Positions 26,141 to 36,018 of a DNA stretch of 64,000 nt are shown here, piece by piece. Each line of letters starts with the position of its first letter. The first letter of the stretch is position 1. The notes beneath the pieces were generated by a model. The model did no database searches. It worked only from the letters and a program-made list of their open reading frames with translations, and was not told where the DNA came from. Source of the stretch: Halomicronema sp. CCY15110. GTDB lineage: Bacteria > Cyanobacteriota > Cyanobacteriia > Phormidesmidales > Phormidesmidaceae. Location: contig NZ_JACSWC010000421.1 in assembly GCF_016888165.1 (NCBI RefSeq), positions 28,326 to 92,325 of the forward strand. The letters are read 5' to 3'. The position numbers and the translations under genes are program-made.

Positions 26141-26464
26141 ATGAAACTTCCCAACTCTCCGCGAAATGCCCGGCGCGAGGTCGATCACGTGGTCGGTAAA
26201 GTGTTCAAAACCATTGAGTCCGCCAATGCTAGGGACAAGGAAACTTTTGAGCGGCTGCTAGACGGCATCATTGTGCAAGTCGCGAAAAATCGTCGGCTCG
26301 ATGTTAATCAGGTGGCCGTAGCCACCGACCAAGTCATTGCGGCCATGCCAGACGAATATGGTCGGTTAGAAGAAGAGCTGAGAGGCTGGGAAACCTTAAT
26401 TGCCTTCCTGTACATCAAATACCATCAAGTGCTCGGCATCGATCCCTCAATATTTCAGGGTTAA
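26141..26464 (+). CDS. Small hypothetical protein downstream of cysS
   Basis: 107 residues, not recognised as a named family. It is hydrophilic and mostly helical in appearance (ARREVDHVVGKVFKTIESA, ATDQVIAAMPDEYGRLEEEL), with the aromatic run LIAFLYIKYHQVLG near the end. No signal peptide or metal motif. The 36-base gap after cysS suggests cotranscription, though functional connection is unclear. Confidence 0.6.
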   Translation: MKLPNSPRNARREVDHVVGKVFKTIESANARDKETFERLLDGIIVQVAKNRRLDVNQVAVATDQVIAAMPDEYGRLEEELRGWETLIAFLYIKYHQVLGIDPSIFQG

Positions 26465-26547
26465 TTGGCCCTTACCCTGGCACCGCTAGTGCTATGCCCC
26501 CCTGGCCATGCCCTCGGCATTCGCTAGTGCTCATAGATCGCGGCGCT

Positions 26548-27681
26548 TCACGCCTTGCGGCCCAATAGCCCCCGGCTCAATCGGTTGATGGCGCGCTGGG
26601 TCACCGAGGCATAGGTCTGTTTGCCATTGAAAAGTTTGATCAGTTGTTGCGTCGCCTGGGGACGTTTCACCGCCGCCTGATAGGCCACTTTGGGAGCGTT
26701 GTAAAAAATCGTGGCGAGGCGTTTGGCCCAGACCATTTCCTGTCCCCATTCGGCTTGCATCGTCTGGGTATAGCGTGGCAGGGCCTCGCCATCGCCGCCG
26801 AGGGCATCATGAATGGCATCGGCGGCTTTTAAGCCGCTGAAAATGGCGGGACGAATTCCCTCGGCAGTAAAGGGATCGACAACGCGGGCGGCCTCTCCCG
26901 CGATCAATGCCTGCTGCGTGTGCAGCGGGCGATGTTGATCCCAGACCAAGATGGGGTGACCGTAGGCTTTTTCCTGGGCAAATTCGACTCCAAATTGTTC
27001 GGTATAGGTGGCAATGGGCGGACGCAGGTCATATCGGCGCTTTTTGTCCGCGAGGAAGACGCCCCCGCCGATGGAGTACCCATCAGCCTTGGGAAAGTTC
27101 CAGAGATACCCGTAGGGCACCAGGCCAAATTCCAGATGAATCAGAGCGTCATCGGGCATGGTAACGCGCGGCTCGATTTCTACGGCGGCGGCCATTTTGT
27201 CATGGCGCTGGGTCAGCCCCAGCCAGCGGGACATCGCCCCTCGCCCCCCATCGGCGGCAATCAGGTACCGGCCCTCGACTGGGCCTTGGGCGGTCTCGAC
27301 TCGCCAGCGATCGCGCTCAAACTCGATGCCCTGGGCCTGGGTGGCTTGCCACAGCTCCGCCCCCTGTCGCTGGGCCTGCTGCACCAGAAAGTAGTCAAAT
27401 TCATCCCGCCGCACCATCCAGAGGGCTTCGTCAGCGGGGACTTCGGCCTCCACCTCATCCCCCAGTTCCCACGTGCAGCGAATGCGGCGGACTCGTTTAG
27501 AAATCACAGGGGAGAAGTCGAAGTCAAACCACTCCGCGACTTGCGGCGAAACGCCACCCCCGCAGGGTTTGTAACGGGGCAGGCGTTCCCGCTCAAGGAG
27601 CAGCACTGAGTGGCCGCGTTTGGCTAAGTGATAAGCCGCTGTGCTGCCGCTAGGGCCAGCCCCCACAATGATGCAGTCGTA
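26548..27681 (-). CDS. Geranylgeranyl reductase family flavoprotein
   Basis: 377 residues from ATG 27681 (MYDCIIVGAGPSG); an ATG at 27729 would add 16 residues. The FAD dinucleotide fold GAGPSGSTAAYHLAKRG, the family motif PRYKPCGGGVS, and GEAARVVDPFTAEGIRPAI near residue 290 are all typical. ChlP-type enzymes saturate the geranylgeranyl tail of chlorophyll and tocopherol precursors, but cyanobacteria have several paralogs with other lipid or unknown substrates, so the exact role is left open. Monocistronic on the minus strand. Confidence 0.85.
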   Translation of the reverse strand, partial: YDCIIVGAGPSGSTAAYHLAKRGHSVLLLERERLPRYKPCGGGVSPQVAEWFDFDFSPVISKRVRRIRCTWELGDEVEAEVPADEALWMVRRDEFDYFLVQQAQRQGAELWQATQAQGIEFERDRWRVETAQGPVEGRYLIAADGGRGAMSRWLGLTQRHDKMAAAVEIEPRVTMPDDALIHLEFGLVPYGYLWNFPKADGYSIGGGVFLADKKRRYDLRPPIATYTEQFGVEFAQEKAYGHPILVWDQHRPLHTQQALIAGEAARVVDPFTAEGIRPAIFSGLKAADAIHDALGGDGEALPRYTQTMQAEWGQEMVWAKRLATIFYNAPKVAYQAAVKRPQATQQLIKLFNGKQTYASVTQRAINRLSRGLLGRKA

Positions 27682-27841
27682 CATAAAATTGCCGTCAAAA
27701 TGTTTCTCAGGCGCAGATGGCCTGGTCATGGCCTAGCTGTTCATCTTAGTACGATACTTTCGCGGTACCAAAATCGGGCGATCGCTGCCCCCTTTCGCCA
27801 AGCCCCTGACTGGGCTGCTGCCAGGCCCGTCCGCCGATGGC

Positions 27842-28816
27842 CTACCCCCCTTCTAGCCAGTTGTCTGGGGAATTTTCCGGCTCCGTCCATTCGGTCTCAG
27901 GGTAATTCAAATAAGCGGCTTGGACGGGCTGGGCGTCTTCAATCCAGATTTGGGTACGCAGGGGGCCATACTGCAATCGCAGGGCGGCTTCCACCCGTTC
28001 GCCCACAATGTGGGCTACGCCCAAAAATTCGGGATGAATGACCAGATGTAACTCGACCCAAACCTGACGCCCCACCAGCCCTCGGGAGCGAATACGGGTA
28101 CAGCGAGTGACCCCTTCAATTTGAGTGACGATGTGGGCGATCGCTTCGGGGGCGATCGCCATCGGTCGGAGTAGCGTCGGTAATTGATCGCCCAAGACTT
28201 GCCACAGGCTCCGCACCGAAAACACCGTGAGCAATACCGCCAGCAGGGGATCAACCCAGGTCTGCTGCTGCCAGATGGCAATCACCCCCACTAGGGTCAC
28301 GCCTGAGAGCCACGCATCCCCCAAGACATGCTGGGTGTGCAGCATCAGGGCCAAACTCCCAAAATCTTGGATACGGTAGTAGGCATAGGCCGCGATCGCC
28401 AGTGACAGCACCAGCAACCCCACCATGAGGTAAACCACAGGGCGATCAATCGTCACAAGCAACGACGTTTCTGCATTGCCAGTAAGCGCATTGAACGCCT
28501 GACGGAACGCGGCAAAAATTAAACTCAGGCCCGTAAAACCCAACAGCGACACCGCCGCCAGGGTGCCCGCGACCTCGGCCCGCCCGTGCCCCCATACTTC
28601 GCGCCCCAGCGGTCGCTGTGCCGACGCCACCGCCACCAAACTCAACACCGTACTAAAGGCATCGATAAAGGTGTGGAGCGCCTCGGCAAAGAGTAATAGC
28701 GAACGAGTCGCCCACCCGGCGATCGCTTCCACCCCCAGCACCAGCAACGTGACCCAAAGCCAGGTCAGCAGCAACCGATAACAGCGACGGCGTTGAGGGT
28801 CAGCGGCAAGATTCAC
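27842..28816 (-). CDS. Cation diffusion facilitator family transporter
   Basis: 324 residues. Six predicted helices; helix II carries LLFAEALHTFIDAFS, in which the HxxxD pattern provides the metal site, and helix V carries LGDAWLSGVTLVGV with its Asp. A cytoplasmic C-terminal domain (THIVTQIEGVTRCTRIRSRG in the reading frame as AHIVTQIEGV) follows. CDF proteins export Zn, Fe, Mn, Co or Ni in exchange for protons. The HxxxD / (no His)xxxD combination is not enough to decide the metal. The next gene upstream on the same strand is YvcK, 136 bases away. Confidence 0.88.
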   Translation of the reverse strand: MNLAADPQRRRCYRLLLTWLWVTLLVLGVEAIAGWATRSLLLFAEALHTFIDAFSTVLSLVAVASAQRPLGREVWGHGRAEVAGTLAAVSLLGFTGLSLIFAAFRQAFNALTGNAETSLLVTIDRPVVYLMVGLLVLSLAIAAYAYYRIQDFGSLALMLHTQHVLGDAWLSGVTLVGVIAIWQQQTWVDPLLAVLLTVFSVRSLWQVLGDQLPTLLRPMAIAPEAIAHIVTQIEGVTRCTRIRSRGLVGRQVWVELHLVIHPEFLGVAHIVGERVEAALRLQYGPLRTQIWIEDAQPVQAAYLNYPETEWTEPENSPDNWLEGG

Positions 28817-28952
28817 CGAATACGTTACTCCAGCAGGCTTATGAGTTTTTGAGGCAATGAGGGCCGGACTGTTGGGGGCAGCCGCCAGGGGACTGAATGC
28901 AGTCTCTCAGACTCCGCTCGATCCGTCCCACCGCCCGTCAGACCGACCATGC

Positions 28953-30341
28953 TTACCAGATGCCTTGAGTGCGAGAATACCAACGCATCAGAACTTTCGC
29001 CAATCGTTGGGGATGATGACGCACCGATCCCGCCGCCGATTCTTCCATCACGTTGGCGAGAATAATCCGCCGTCCCGAAGTCAGCACCGTCTCGCGATCG
29101 AGCACCACTGGCGATGCCCCCACCTGAGCGTAGCGCTGTTCGGCCACTTCCGACGGCCCCCGCCGCTGCACCAATACCGCATCAAACAAGGGCCGACCAC
29201 AGGCCCGATCAATGGCGCGAATGTGGTCAGACACGGCATAGCTCAGGGTTTCCCCCGGTTCAGTCATGACGTTGCAGACGTAAATGCGGGGAATCTTGCG
29301 GGCCGCGATCGCATCAGCAATTTCCGGCACCAGCAAATTCGGAATGATGCTGGTGTACAGGCTACCGGGGCCAAACACGATAAAATCCGCTTCTCGAATC
29401 GCCTTAATCGCTCTGGGCAAGGCGGGGGGATGGCTGGGGGAGCAACCAATATTCACAATTTGGCCTTTCGCTTCCGGGATTTTGGATTCTCCTTCAATCC
29501 GCCGACCATCGCTCAGTTCGGCCCACAGCTTGACATCGCTCAGCGTCGCGGGGAGCACTTGACCGCGCACGGCCAACACTTTGGAACTGGCTGCGATCGC
29601 CTGCTCCAGATCCCCCGTCACATCATTCATCGCCGTCAAAAACAAGTTGCCAAAGCTATGCCCGACCAACCCATCCCCCGCCTTAAAGCGGTATTGAAAC
29701 AGCTCCGTCAACAACTTTTCCTCGTCAGCGAGGGCAGCCAGACAGTTCCGAATATCCCCCGGCGGCAACACCCCATTTTCTCGGCGCAAGCGGCCCGAAG
29801 ACCCCCCGTCATCCGCCACCGTCACAATGGCCGTGATGTTGTGGCTGTAATGCTTTAGCCCCCGGAGCAAGTTTGATAAGCCCGTGCCCCCGCCAATGAC
29901 GACGACCTTGGGGCCTCGCGCCAGCCGCCGTTCTTGCATTAAGACATCGACCAACTCAGTTTCATTACCGGGCAGCAGCACCTCGGTAATCGCCCCCAGC
30001 GTGCGAGTCTGGCCCCAGAGGATAAACAGTAGCCCCATTAAAACCGCTAGCGGCCCACTCACATAGTTCGGAATCTGGTCGGCCAAAAACCGAAAAATCG
30101 AGCTCAAAAATTGGCCGGTATAGAAAACAGGCGTTAACTTGAGAGAGATTAAAATGCCTAAGCCCACCAGCAAGACGCCGCCCACACTCAAAAACAGCCA
30201 GCGCTTAACCAACAAACCTGGGGCCAGCCATTTGAAGAGGCGGTTGACGCGGCGGGGCGGCTCTGGGGTCAGCCACGAGGTTTCGTGGCGCACCCGGCGC
30301 AACATTTGAGAGAACGATTTGTTCAACGAGTTAAAGAACAT
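28953..30341 (-). CDS. yvcK: YvcK/CofD-like gluconeogenesis factor
   Basis: 462 residues. The N-terminal 130 residues hold two membrane helices ([20 protein letters not shown] and [18 protein letters not shown]), then the YvcK domain begins with [18 protein letters not shown]. Further family motifs are [38 protein letters not shown] and [16 protein letters not shown]. In Bacillus the soluble YvcK binds UDP-GlcNAc and affects cell-wall precursor supply. The membrane-anchored form is common in cyanobacteria. Divergent from the lipid-transport operon. Confidence 0.9.
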   Translation of the reverse strand: MFFNSLNKSFSQMLRRVRHETSWLTPEPPRRVNRLFKWLAPGLLVKRWLFLSVGGVLLVGLGILISLKLTPVFYTGQFLSSIFRFLADQIPNYVSGPLAVLMGLLFILWGQTRTLGAITEVLLPGNETELVDVLMQERRLARGPKVVVIGGGTGLSNLLRGLKHYSHNITAIVTVADDGGSSGRLRRENGVLPPGDIRNCLAALADEEKLLTELFQYRFKAGDGLVGHSFGNLFLTAMNDVTGDLEQAIAASSKVLAVRGQVLPATLSDVKLWAELSDGRRIEGESKIPEAKGQIVNIGCSPSHPPALPRAIKAIREADFIVFGPGSLYTSIIPNLLVPEIADAIAARKIPRIYVCNVMTEPGETLSYAVSDHIRAIDRACGRPLFDAVLVQRRGPSEVAEQRYAQVGASPVVLDRETVLTSGRRIILANVMEESAAGSVRHHPQRLAKVLMRWYSRTQGIW

Positions 30342-30576
30342 GTCCTACCGAATGGCTTCCAGAAAAATTCAGTCCATGATGGAGACTGACAGAAGGAGAC
30401 TGCGACGCATCCTATTCTCAGAGCTACGCGAACTCAATTGAGGATCGGGATCGATTCAACCTGTTAATCTTTAGCATTAAATAGAAGAGGTGTGAAGCTA
30501 AGATCGGTCAGTTTGCGACCTGTCCCCAATGATCTCAGTCCGCTTTGATGTCTCTGCGAACCGTTTGAGTTAGCCC

Positions 30577-31407
30577 ATGACCGATCAGTTATTTAATCCA
30601 TCTGATGCGCCGACTGCCGACTACGACCAAACCGTACCGCTGATTGAGCTCCGGGGCATTTCTAAAACCTTTGGGTCGAATCGCGTGGTCGACAACCTGG
30701 ATTTGCAGATCCATCACGGTGAGGCAGTGGCGGTGATCGGCCCTTCCGGGACGGGAAAATCAACAATCTTACGGATCATTGCAGGGTTACTGCCGCCCGA
30801 TGAGGGAGAGATTTACATTGCCGGGCAGCGACGGCTGGGACTCATCGAAGACGCCCAAGACCCGGTGGGTATTGGCATGGTGTTTCAACAAGCGGCGCTA
30901 TTCGACTCCTTAACGGTGGAAGAAAATGTGGGATTTTTGCTCTATCAGCATTCCACCCTCTCCCATCGACAGATTCACGGCTTGGTGGAAGAAGTGCTGG
31001 AAATGGTGGGGTTGCCGGGCATTGCCAATAGCTATCCGGCGGAACTCTCGGGGGGGATGCGGAAGCGAGTCAGCTTTGCGCGGGCGATCGTCTCCAATCC
31101 CCAAAATCCGACCGACCGACCGGCGGCGCTGCTCTACGATGAACCGACAGCGGGGCTTGACCCGATCGCCTCTACTGTCATCGAAGACTTGATCCGTGAT
31201 ATTCACGGCGGCCATGGCTGTAGTTCTTATCTCATCGTCACCCACCAAGACAGCACCATCCGCCGGACGGCAGACCGGGTGATATTCTTGCACCGAGGCC
31301 AAATTCAATGGAATGGCAGCATCACCGAAATTGACGAGACGGACAATCCGTTTGTGCGGCAATTTTTTAGTGGCAATGTCGAAGGCCCGATTCAAATGGT
31401 GCAGTAA
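30577..31407 (+). CDS. MlaF-like ABC transporter ATP-binding protein
   Basis: 276 residues. After a 25-residue polar leader come Walker A GPSGTGKST, signature LSGGMRKRV, Walker B ALLYDEPTAGLDP and the His switch VTHQD. The signature with GMRKRV and the text VFQQAALFDSLTVEENVGF are diagnostic of the MlaF/TtgA/TGD3 subfamily, which powers lipid movement between membranes. The MCE-domain protein follows 56 bases downstream, forming an operon. The permease (MlaE/TGD1 type) is not in the window; in cyanobacteria it is often located separately. Confidence 0.9.
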   Translation: MTDQLFNPSDAPTADYDQTVPLIELRGISKTFGSNRVVDNLDLQIHHGEAVAVIGPSGTGKSTILRIIAGLLPPDEGEIYIAGQRRLGLIEDAQDPVGIGMVFQQAALFDSLTVEENVGFLLYQHSTLSHRQIHGLVEEVLEMVGLPGIANSYPAELSGGMRKRVSFARAIVSNPQNPTDRPAALLYDEPTAGLDPIASTVIEDLIRDIHGGHGCSSYLIVTHQDSTIRRTADRVIFLHRGQIQWNGSITEIDETDNPFVRQFFSGNVEGPIQMVQ

Positions 31408-31463
31408 TCAGGGGCAATACTGAATGAACACCGGTGTAAGCAACGTGGTGACGGAGTGTTGAA

Positions 31464-32735
31464 ATGCGAGCAAGAGCAGTCCGAGAAGGTTCAGTTGGGT
31501 TGTTGATATTGGTCGGAGTTGGACTCTTTGGGGGGCTCGTACTTTGGTTGCGGGGACTCAACCCCGGCAGTCGTAACTATGACCTGACGGTGATTTTTGA
31601 AGACACGTTGGGTATGCAGGCGGGCACGTCCGTCCAATATCGTGGGGTGCCGGTGGGGCGCGTGGTCGGCATTAACCCCAGCAGTAACCAAGTTGAGGTG
31701 CGCTTAGAAATTACCCAGTCTAATCTCCGCATCCCCCGAGAGAATTTACGGGTGGCGGCCAACCAATCCGGGTTTATTGGCGAAACGACTATCGACATTA
31801 CGCCCATGACTGAGTTGAGCGATGCCGAACAAGCCATCAGTCCATTTGGGGCCGACTGTGAGCCGGAGGTGATTGTCTGCGATGGCGAAGTGCTGGTGGG
31901 CGCAACGGGTGTCAGCTATGCATCGTTGCTCGAATCAGCCGATAGCTTGGCGGCGGCGCTGGCAGATCCTGAGCTAATTTTAGGCTTTAAAGAGACCCTG
32001 GCTAATACCACTGACTTTACGGCCGAGGCGACCCGGCTGGCTCAAGAGCTCACGACTCTGACCATGACGGCCCAGTCCGAGGTTGAGCCGTTGAGTGAGT
32101 CGGTGCAAGCGGCCACCACGGGCGCGGCGGCGGCGGCGCAAGAAATTCAGCTGACGGCGACGGAGGTGCGCACTCTACTAGCCGCCAACCGTGTCAATAT
32201 CACCTCCACACTGACTAATATCAGTCAGGGCTCAGACCGGCTGTCGGGCATTCTCAACCAGTTAGCGACGGAGTTGGAAGATCCCCAACTGCTGGCTGAC
32301 TTGCGTACCCTGTCGACCAATGCGGCGGAGGCTTCGGGCTATTTTCGCGATGCGGCGATCGATCTCAGTACGCTGACCGGAGCCATTAACCAACCCGATA
32401 ATGTGCTGCTAATTCAGCAATCTTTGGAATCGGCGCGGGATGTGTTTCAGGGAGCGCAGAAAGTTTTATCGGATATTGACGAAATTACGGGCGATCCGGC
32501 GGTGCGCGAAAATATTCGTAATTTGATTTACGGTCTCAGCGACTTGCTATCTAGCATAGAGATTTTGGAATACCAAACCCAATTGGCGATCGCCCTCGCC
32601 CCGTTAGAACGACGGGCGGCGGCTACCCCTCCGCAAAATCCAGCGATCGCGCTTTCACGAGCTGATTACCAGGCGTTACAAAACCAACTAACCGAGTTAG
32701 CCAACCGCCAACCGACGCCAAACGCAGGCCAGTAG
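31464..32735 (+). CDS. MlaD family (MCE-domain) lipid-transport protein
   Basis: 423 residues. One N-terminal TM anchor (SVGLLILVGVGLFGGLVLWL, residues 9-28) precedes the MCE domain with its hallmark GTSVQYRGVPVGRVVGI (about residues 53-70) and SGFIGETTIDI. The remaining 250 residues form a long helical, Ala/Gln-rich region, as in plant TGD2 and other cyanobacterial homologs, followed by a Pro-rich end. It would be fixed in the plasma membrane and bridge the periplasm, passing lipids with the ATPase encoded just before. Direction of transport unknown. Confidence 0.9.
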   Translation: MRARAVREGSVGLLILVGVGLFGGLVLWLRGLNPGSRNYDLTVIFEDTLGMQAGTSVQYRGVPVGRVVGINPSSNQVEVRLEITQSNLRIPRENLRVAANQSGFIGETTIDITPMTELSDAEQAISPFGADCEPEVIVCDGEVLVGATGVSYASLLESADSLAAALADPELILGFKETLANTTDFTAEATRLAQELTTLTMTAQSEVEPLSESVQAATTGAAAAAQEIQLTATEVRTLLAANRVNITSTLTNISQGSDRLSGILNQLATELEDPQLLADLRTLSTNAAEASGYFRDAAIDLSTLTGAINQPDNVLLIQQSLESARDVFQGAQKVLSDIDEITGDPAVRENIRNLIYGLSDLLSSIEILEYQTQLAIALAPLERRAAATPPQNPAIALSRADYQALQNQLTELANRQPTPNAGQ

Positions 32736-32866
32736 AGTGCCATCACCAGGAATCTGTGGAACCCTGGGCAGGCCAGTGAGCGTCGTCTATACCCAAGCGA
32801 TGCCGACCGGTTAGCCCTTGTCGTGCGCTCTATGGATAGTTGATTTCTTTGCGCGGAGATTTGCTC

Positions 32867-33775
32867 ATGTTTGCCCCCATGCTCATGGCTCAACTGTCGG
32901 TTGACCAAACTGCCAATATTGCCACGGGGGTGAGGGCGGGCCTCAGTTACCAGTTCGGCACCCAGGGCAACCGCGTGGGCTTTAACGCCGGGGGCTTTGC
33001 GCGGGTGAATCCCGATAATCTCGAATCCTTTATTAGCTGGTCGGGCTATCGCAATCTGTCGCATATCGAAACGGCGGAGTCGGGGTGGGAGAGTCAGGTC
33101 ACGGTGGGGCTGACCCATGGTTTTGGGGGCGGGCGATCGCTCCCTGAGGACTACGATTGGTCGCTAGCGGCGAACAACACCCAACGCACCAACAGTGTCA
33201 GTCTCTATGCCACGTTCTACGACGACACGTACAACACCAGTCAGGGCAACATCGGCATTGGCTTGAATGTGGGAGCGTTCAACCTGCGCTTTGAAAATGA
33301 CTTTGACCCCATCGGCATTTTGGGGGAGTATGGCGATCGCTTTCGCACGGGGGCGCTGGAAGTAGGCTATCGCGCCGACGATGGCACTAATTTCGTCGCG
33401 GGCTTCAACACTTTTACGGGGGATATTGGCGATGGCTACATCATCCGTCCCGAAGACGGCGGGGCGGGGCCTCATGGCGAATATTCCCTGACGGAGCGCA
33501 ATGGCCGACCGATCGAGGCGAGCGATCGCGCCATTGGCAACGCTTACGTCGGCATCCGCAATCTGGATCTGACCCAGTCAGACGACGACACCTGGCACGC
33601 CCTCGGATTTGACAATCTACAAGTGCGGGTCGGCTGGAGTGACGAGGCCATTCGCAATGGGGTGCAAAACAGCCTGCATGATTTACTCGCGAATCCCCGC
33701 ATTCCCCTGCGCGATGTGGAAGGTCACCCCTATGTGCAGGTGGGCACGAACCATGGACAAACGCTATACCCCTGA
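32867..33775 (+). CDS. Protein resembling polymorphic toxin type 23 domain
   Basis: 302 residues from ATG 32867, which has GGAG nine bases upstream; a TTG at 32840 is less likely. There is no clear signal peptide. The protein is rich in Gly, Asn and aromatic beta strands. The run GNIGIGLNVGAFNLRFENDF, then DRFRTGALEVGYRADDG and FVAGFNTFTGD recall the type 23 polymorphic toxin (Ntox23) family, where this domain is usually the C-terminal warhead of a secreted protein. Here it stands alone, without pre-toxin or delivery domains and with no obvious immunity gene. It may be a domesticated protein; the assignment is from memory of the family and should be treated as tentative. Confidence 0.55.
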   Translation: MFAPMLMAQLSVDQTANIATGVRAGLSYQFGTQGNRVGFNAGGFARVNPDNLESFISWSGYRNLSHIETAESGWESQVTVGLTHGFGGGRSLPEDYDWSLAANNTQRTNSVSLYATFYDDTYNTSQGNIGIGLNVGAFNLRFENDFDPIGILGEYGDRFRTGALEVGYRADDGTNFVAGFNTFTGDIGDGYIIRPEDGGAGPHGEYSLTERNGRPIEASDRAIGNAYVGIRNLDLTQSDDDTWHALGFDNLQVRVGWSDEAIRNGVQNSLHDLLANPRIPLRDVEGHPYVQVGTNHGQTLYP

Positions 33776-33778
33776 CGC

Positions 33779-35344
33779 TCAGCCCAGTTCTGATGTATCG
33801 GGGTCGTGATCTAGAGGGTGCAGGTCTTTGAGTTGGAGGGGCAGTTCTAGCGGCACGGAGACTTCATTTTTCAGATGAGCGATCGCATCGGTGATAAATG
33901 TCCGCACAAACTGTTCGCGACGGTTGAGCTGAAACTGCTTTTGCACCACTTCGCCAATGCCGCCATCGCCCCAGTCTTGATTTTGGGTGAAATAATCCAT
34001 AAAGCTTTTGCCCGCGATGCGGGTCAAGTAGGCGGCGGTGATGCCCTGGACACCGCGACTGGCGATCGCTGTCGGCAGCGTCGTTTGCATCCCCAGCGCC
34101 AGCAGATTCATCACGCCCTTGGCGATGCCCAATCCCGTCAGCGTCCGCGCCACCGCATAGGCCAGGTCTTTGCCTTCTTGCATGGAGAGGTTGAACTGGT
34201 AGACCTTGCCGAGTTCGAGCACCATTTGCGCGTTGATGGCAGCGGTCGCCAACAGATCGATCCCCGGTAGCGGTGTCGCGGCGACCACGGCAGCATTAAT
34301 CCACTGGTAGCGCTCGATCACGGCGTTGGCCGCTTGATGGCGCTGGGATTGCACCAGTTGCCGCGCTTCTGTCCCCAAGCGCTGCGATCGCAGCAGCAGC
34401 GAATCCGCCAGTAAATCGGCCCCCTCGGCTCGTAACACGGCGGTCAGGCGCTGTTCCAAAGGCCAGAGATCAGGCTCCATCTGGGCAATTTCCCCGGTGG
34501 TCAGCCGCACGGGTTGCGGATTCGCGGCCACATCCACCACATCGGCAGGGTCGAGCGTCGCCGCCAAGCGCGATCGCACTTTCTCCAGAATTTCCGATAA
34601 CTCATCATCGGGGTACAGGTCGGCTTTGTTGAGCACCACGATCAGCCGTTTGCCCATATCCAGCAGCGATCGCGCCACCGCATATTCGGACTGGCGCAGA
34701 TCATTGTCAATCACGAACAGCAGCAGGTCGGCGTCGGTGGCGAGTTGCCGGACTTGAGTTTCGCGATCGGGGCCAGCGGCACTCGCTTCCAACAGGCCGG
34801 GGGTATCCGTTAGCCAAACGACTTGCTCCACGCCCTGCACCCGCAGCGGATAGGCCGTGGCCGTGGTCGTGGTGCCCAACGGGGCGGCCACCGTACCCAC
34901 TAAATCGCCCAGCAAACCGTTAACAATGGAAGTCTTGCCCACCGAGCCGACGCCAAATAGCACCACACGAATGTCGCGCTGCTGCCAATCCGTCTTTAAA
35001 TCAGCCAGCTTTTCTTCTAACGCGGTGCGGGCCACTTCGTCTTGAATCTGCGCCACCTGCTGTTCGACCCCGGAGAGGGCCACCTGAGCCGCTTCTGCTT
35101 TGGCTTCGGGAACTTTGGGTGGGGCCTGACGCTGCGGTCGCAAAAAAGGACGTAAGTAATAAAGGCTCGCCGCGATCGCCGCGATCGCCCCCACGATCAC
35201 TACCACCAAAAATATCTGTGACAGCACTGGGGAAAAGAGCGCGATCGCCCCTTGCAACCGCAGCACAAAATCCACCAGCCAGAGCAGCATCCCCAGTCCC
35301 AAAACTGCTGCTACACCGATAATTGGCAGCCGCCATCGCCTCAT
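33779..35344 (-). CDS. DUF697-type GTPase (YcjF-like/Era-like) membrane protein
   Basis: 521 residues from ATG 35344. Two N-terminal hydrophobic helices (IIGVAAVLGLGMLLWLVDFV and FLVVVIVGAIAAIAASLYYL) precede a G domain with P-loop GVGSVGKTS, G3 TDTPG and G4 LNKAD. A second part from about residue 340 is the DUF697 region, with NAAVVAATPLPGIDLLATAA typical of that family. Such proteins are cyanobacterial membrane GTPases of unknown role. The 3' end lies three bases from the convergent toxin-like gene. Confidence 0.88.
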   Translation of the reverse strand: MRRWRLPIIGVAAVLGLGMLLWLVDFVLRLQGAIALFSPVLSQIFLVVVIVGAIAAIAASLYYLRPFLRPQRQAPPKVPEAKAEAAQVALSGVEQQVAQIQDEVARTALEEKLADLKTDWQQRDIRVVLFGVGSVGKTSIVNGLLGDLVGTVAAPLGTTTTATAYPLRVQGVEQVVWLTDTPGLLEASAAGPDRETQVRQLATDADLLLFVIDNDLRQSEYAVARSLLDMGKRLIVVLNKADLYPDDELSEILEKVRSRLAATLDPADVVDVAANPQPVRLTTGEIAQMEPDLWPLEQRLTAVLRAEGADLLADSLLLRSQRLGTEARQLVQSQRHQAANAVIERYQWINAAVVAATPLPGIDLLATAAINAQMVLELGKVYQFNLSMQEGKDLAYAVARTLTGLGIAKGVMNLLALGMQTTLPTAIASRGVQGITAAYLTRIAGKSFMDYFTQNQDWGDGGIGEVVQKQFQLNRREQFVRTFITDAIAHLKNEVSVPLELPLQLKDLHPLDHDPDTSELG

Positions 35345-35448
35345 GTCATACTCGCTTGCCCCAGGCCAAAGGGGGCGTTGTGAGCGGGCACTGCCGACCC
35401 CCACCCATCATCGCTCGTTCCAGACCCGCTAATCTGGCAGACCGCACG

Positions 35449-35652
35449 TCAATCTTCCACAAACCGCTGCTTCCGTGATTCCCGCGAGAGAAACTCATTC
35501 TGTCGCTCCAAATTGCCGGGCGGTTTGGGGGGCTCAGGAGGTTGCAGGGTGGACTTTTCAATGCGTCGGAGGCGCACATCAATATCGTCTAGCTGCGCCT
35601 GAATTTGCTGAATCGCGGCCATGACTAGCTCAAATTTCGTCGGTTGGGTCAT
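35449..35652 (-). CDS. Small coiled-coil hypothetical protein
   Basis: 67 residues from ATG 35652 (a GTG directly before it could also start). Residues 6-32 (ELVMAAIQQIQAQLDDIDVR) form an amphipathic coiled coil, followed by a Pro-rich linker (PPEPPKPPG) and a charged tail. It precedes the GTPase gene on the same strand by about 105 bases and might be cotranscribed. Coding status is likely, not certain, because of its size and absence of a strong ribosome site. Confidence 0.5.
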   Translation of the reverse strand: MTQPTKFELVMAAIQQIQAQLDDIDVRLRRIEKSTLQPPEPPKPPGNLERQNEFLSRESRKQRFVED

Positions 35653-36018
35653 CACTTCATCTCAGGGTTTGGGATCTACAGAGTCGCGATTGCCGACGTG
35701 GCTCGGCCCACAACACATCACGCGCCACCCGCTTGAGCACCCTGTTCATGCCTCGATTCAGGACGCTGATTCAGACTGCACAGGTGCTCAGGCGTGGGCT
35801 CCTCTCAAGTAGTTAATTCTAGTGGACAACTTCCGGAGAAAAGCAGCGATCGCGTGATGCCCCACCAGAAAGCTGACCCACCGCGAGCCTTGGCAGAGTC
35901 CTTGCCAGAGCTTAAGCAAAAGCGAAGCCTGATGATTTAGTACTGGCTTTTACAACGGTGGAGTCACACCGCCCTGACAATCGGCACAGCAAACCCATGT
36001 CAGGATTGACCCGCATTT
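35653..36018. other. Intergenic stretch between divergent genes
   Basis: About 365 bases containing the promoters of the coiled-coil/GTPase genes and the dehydrogenase gene. One HIP1-like site and no other recognised element. Confidence 0.45.

Noticed and set aside
26920..27609. 229-residue open frame on the plus strand
   Set aside because: Antisense shadow of the geranylgeranyl reductase gene in GC-rich DNA.
28857..29858. 333-residue open frame on the plus strand
   Set aside because: It lies antisense to the well-supported YvcK gene, has His/Arg/Pro-rich nonsense composition and no motif.
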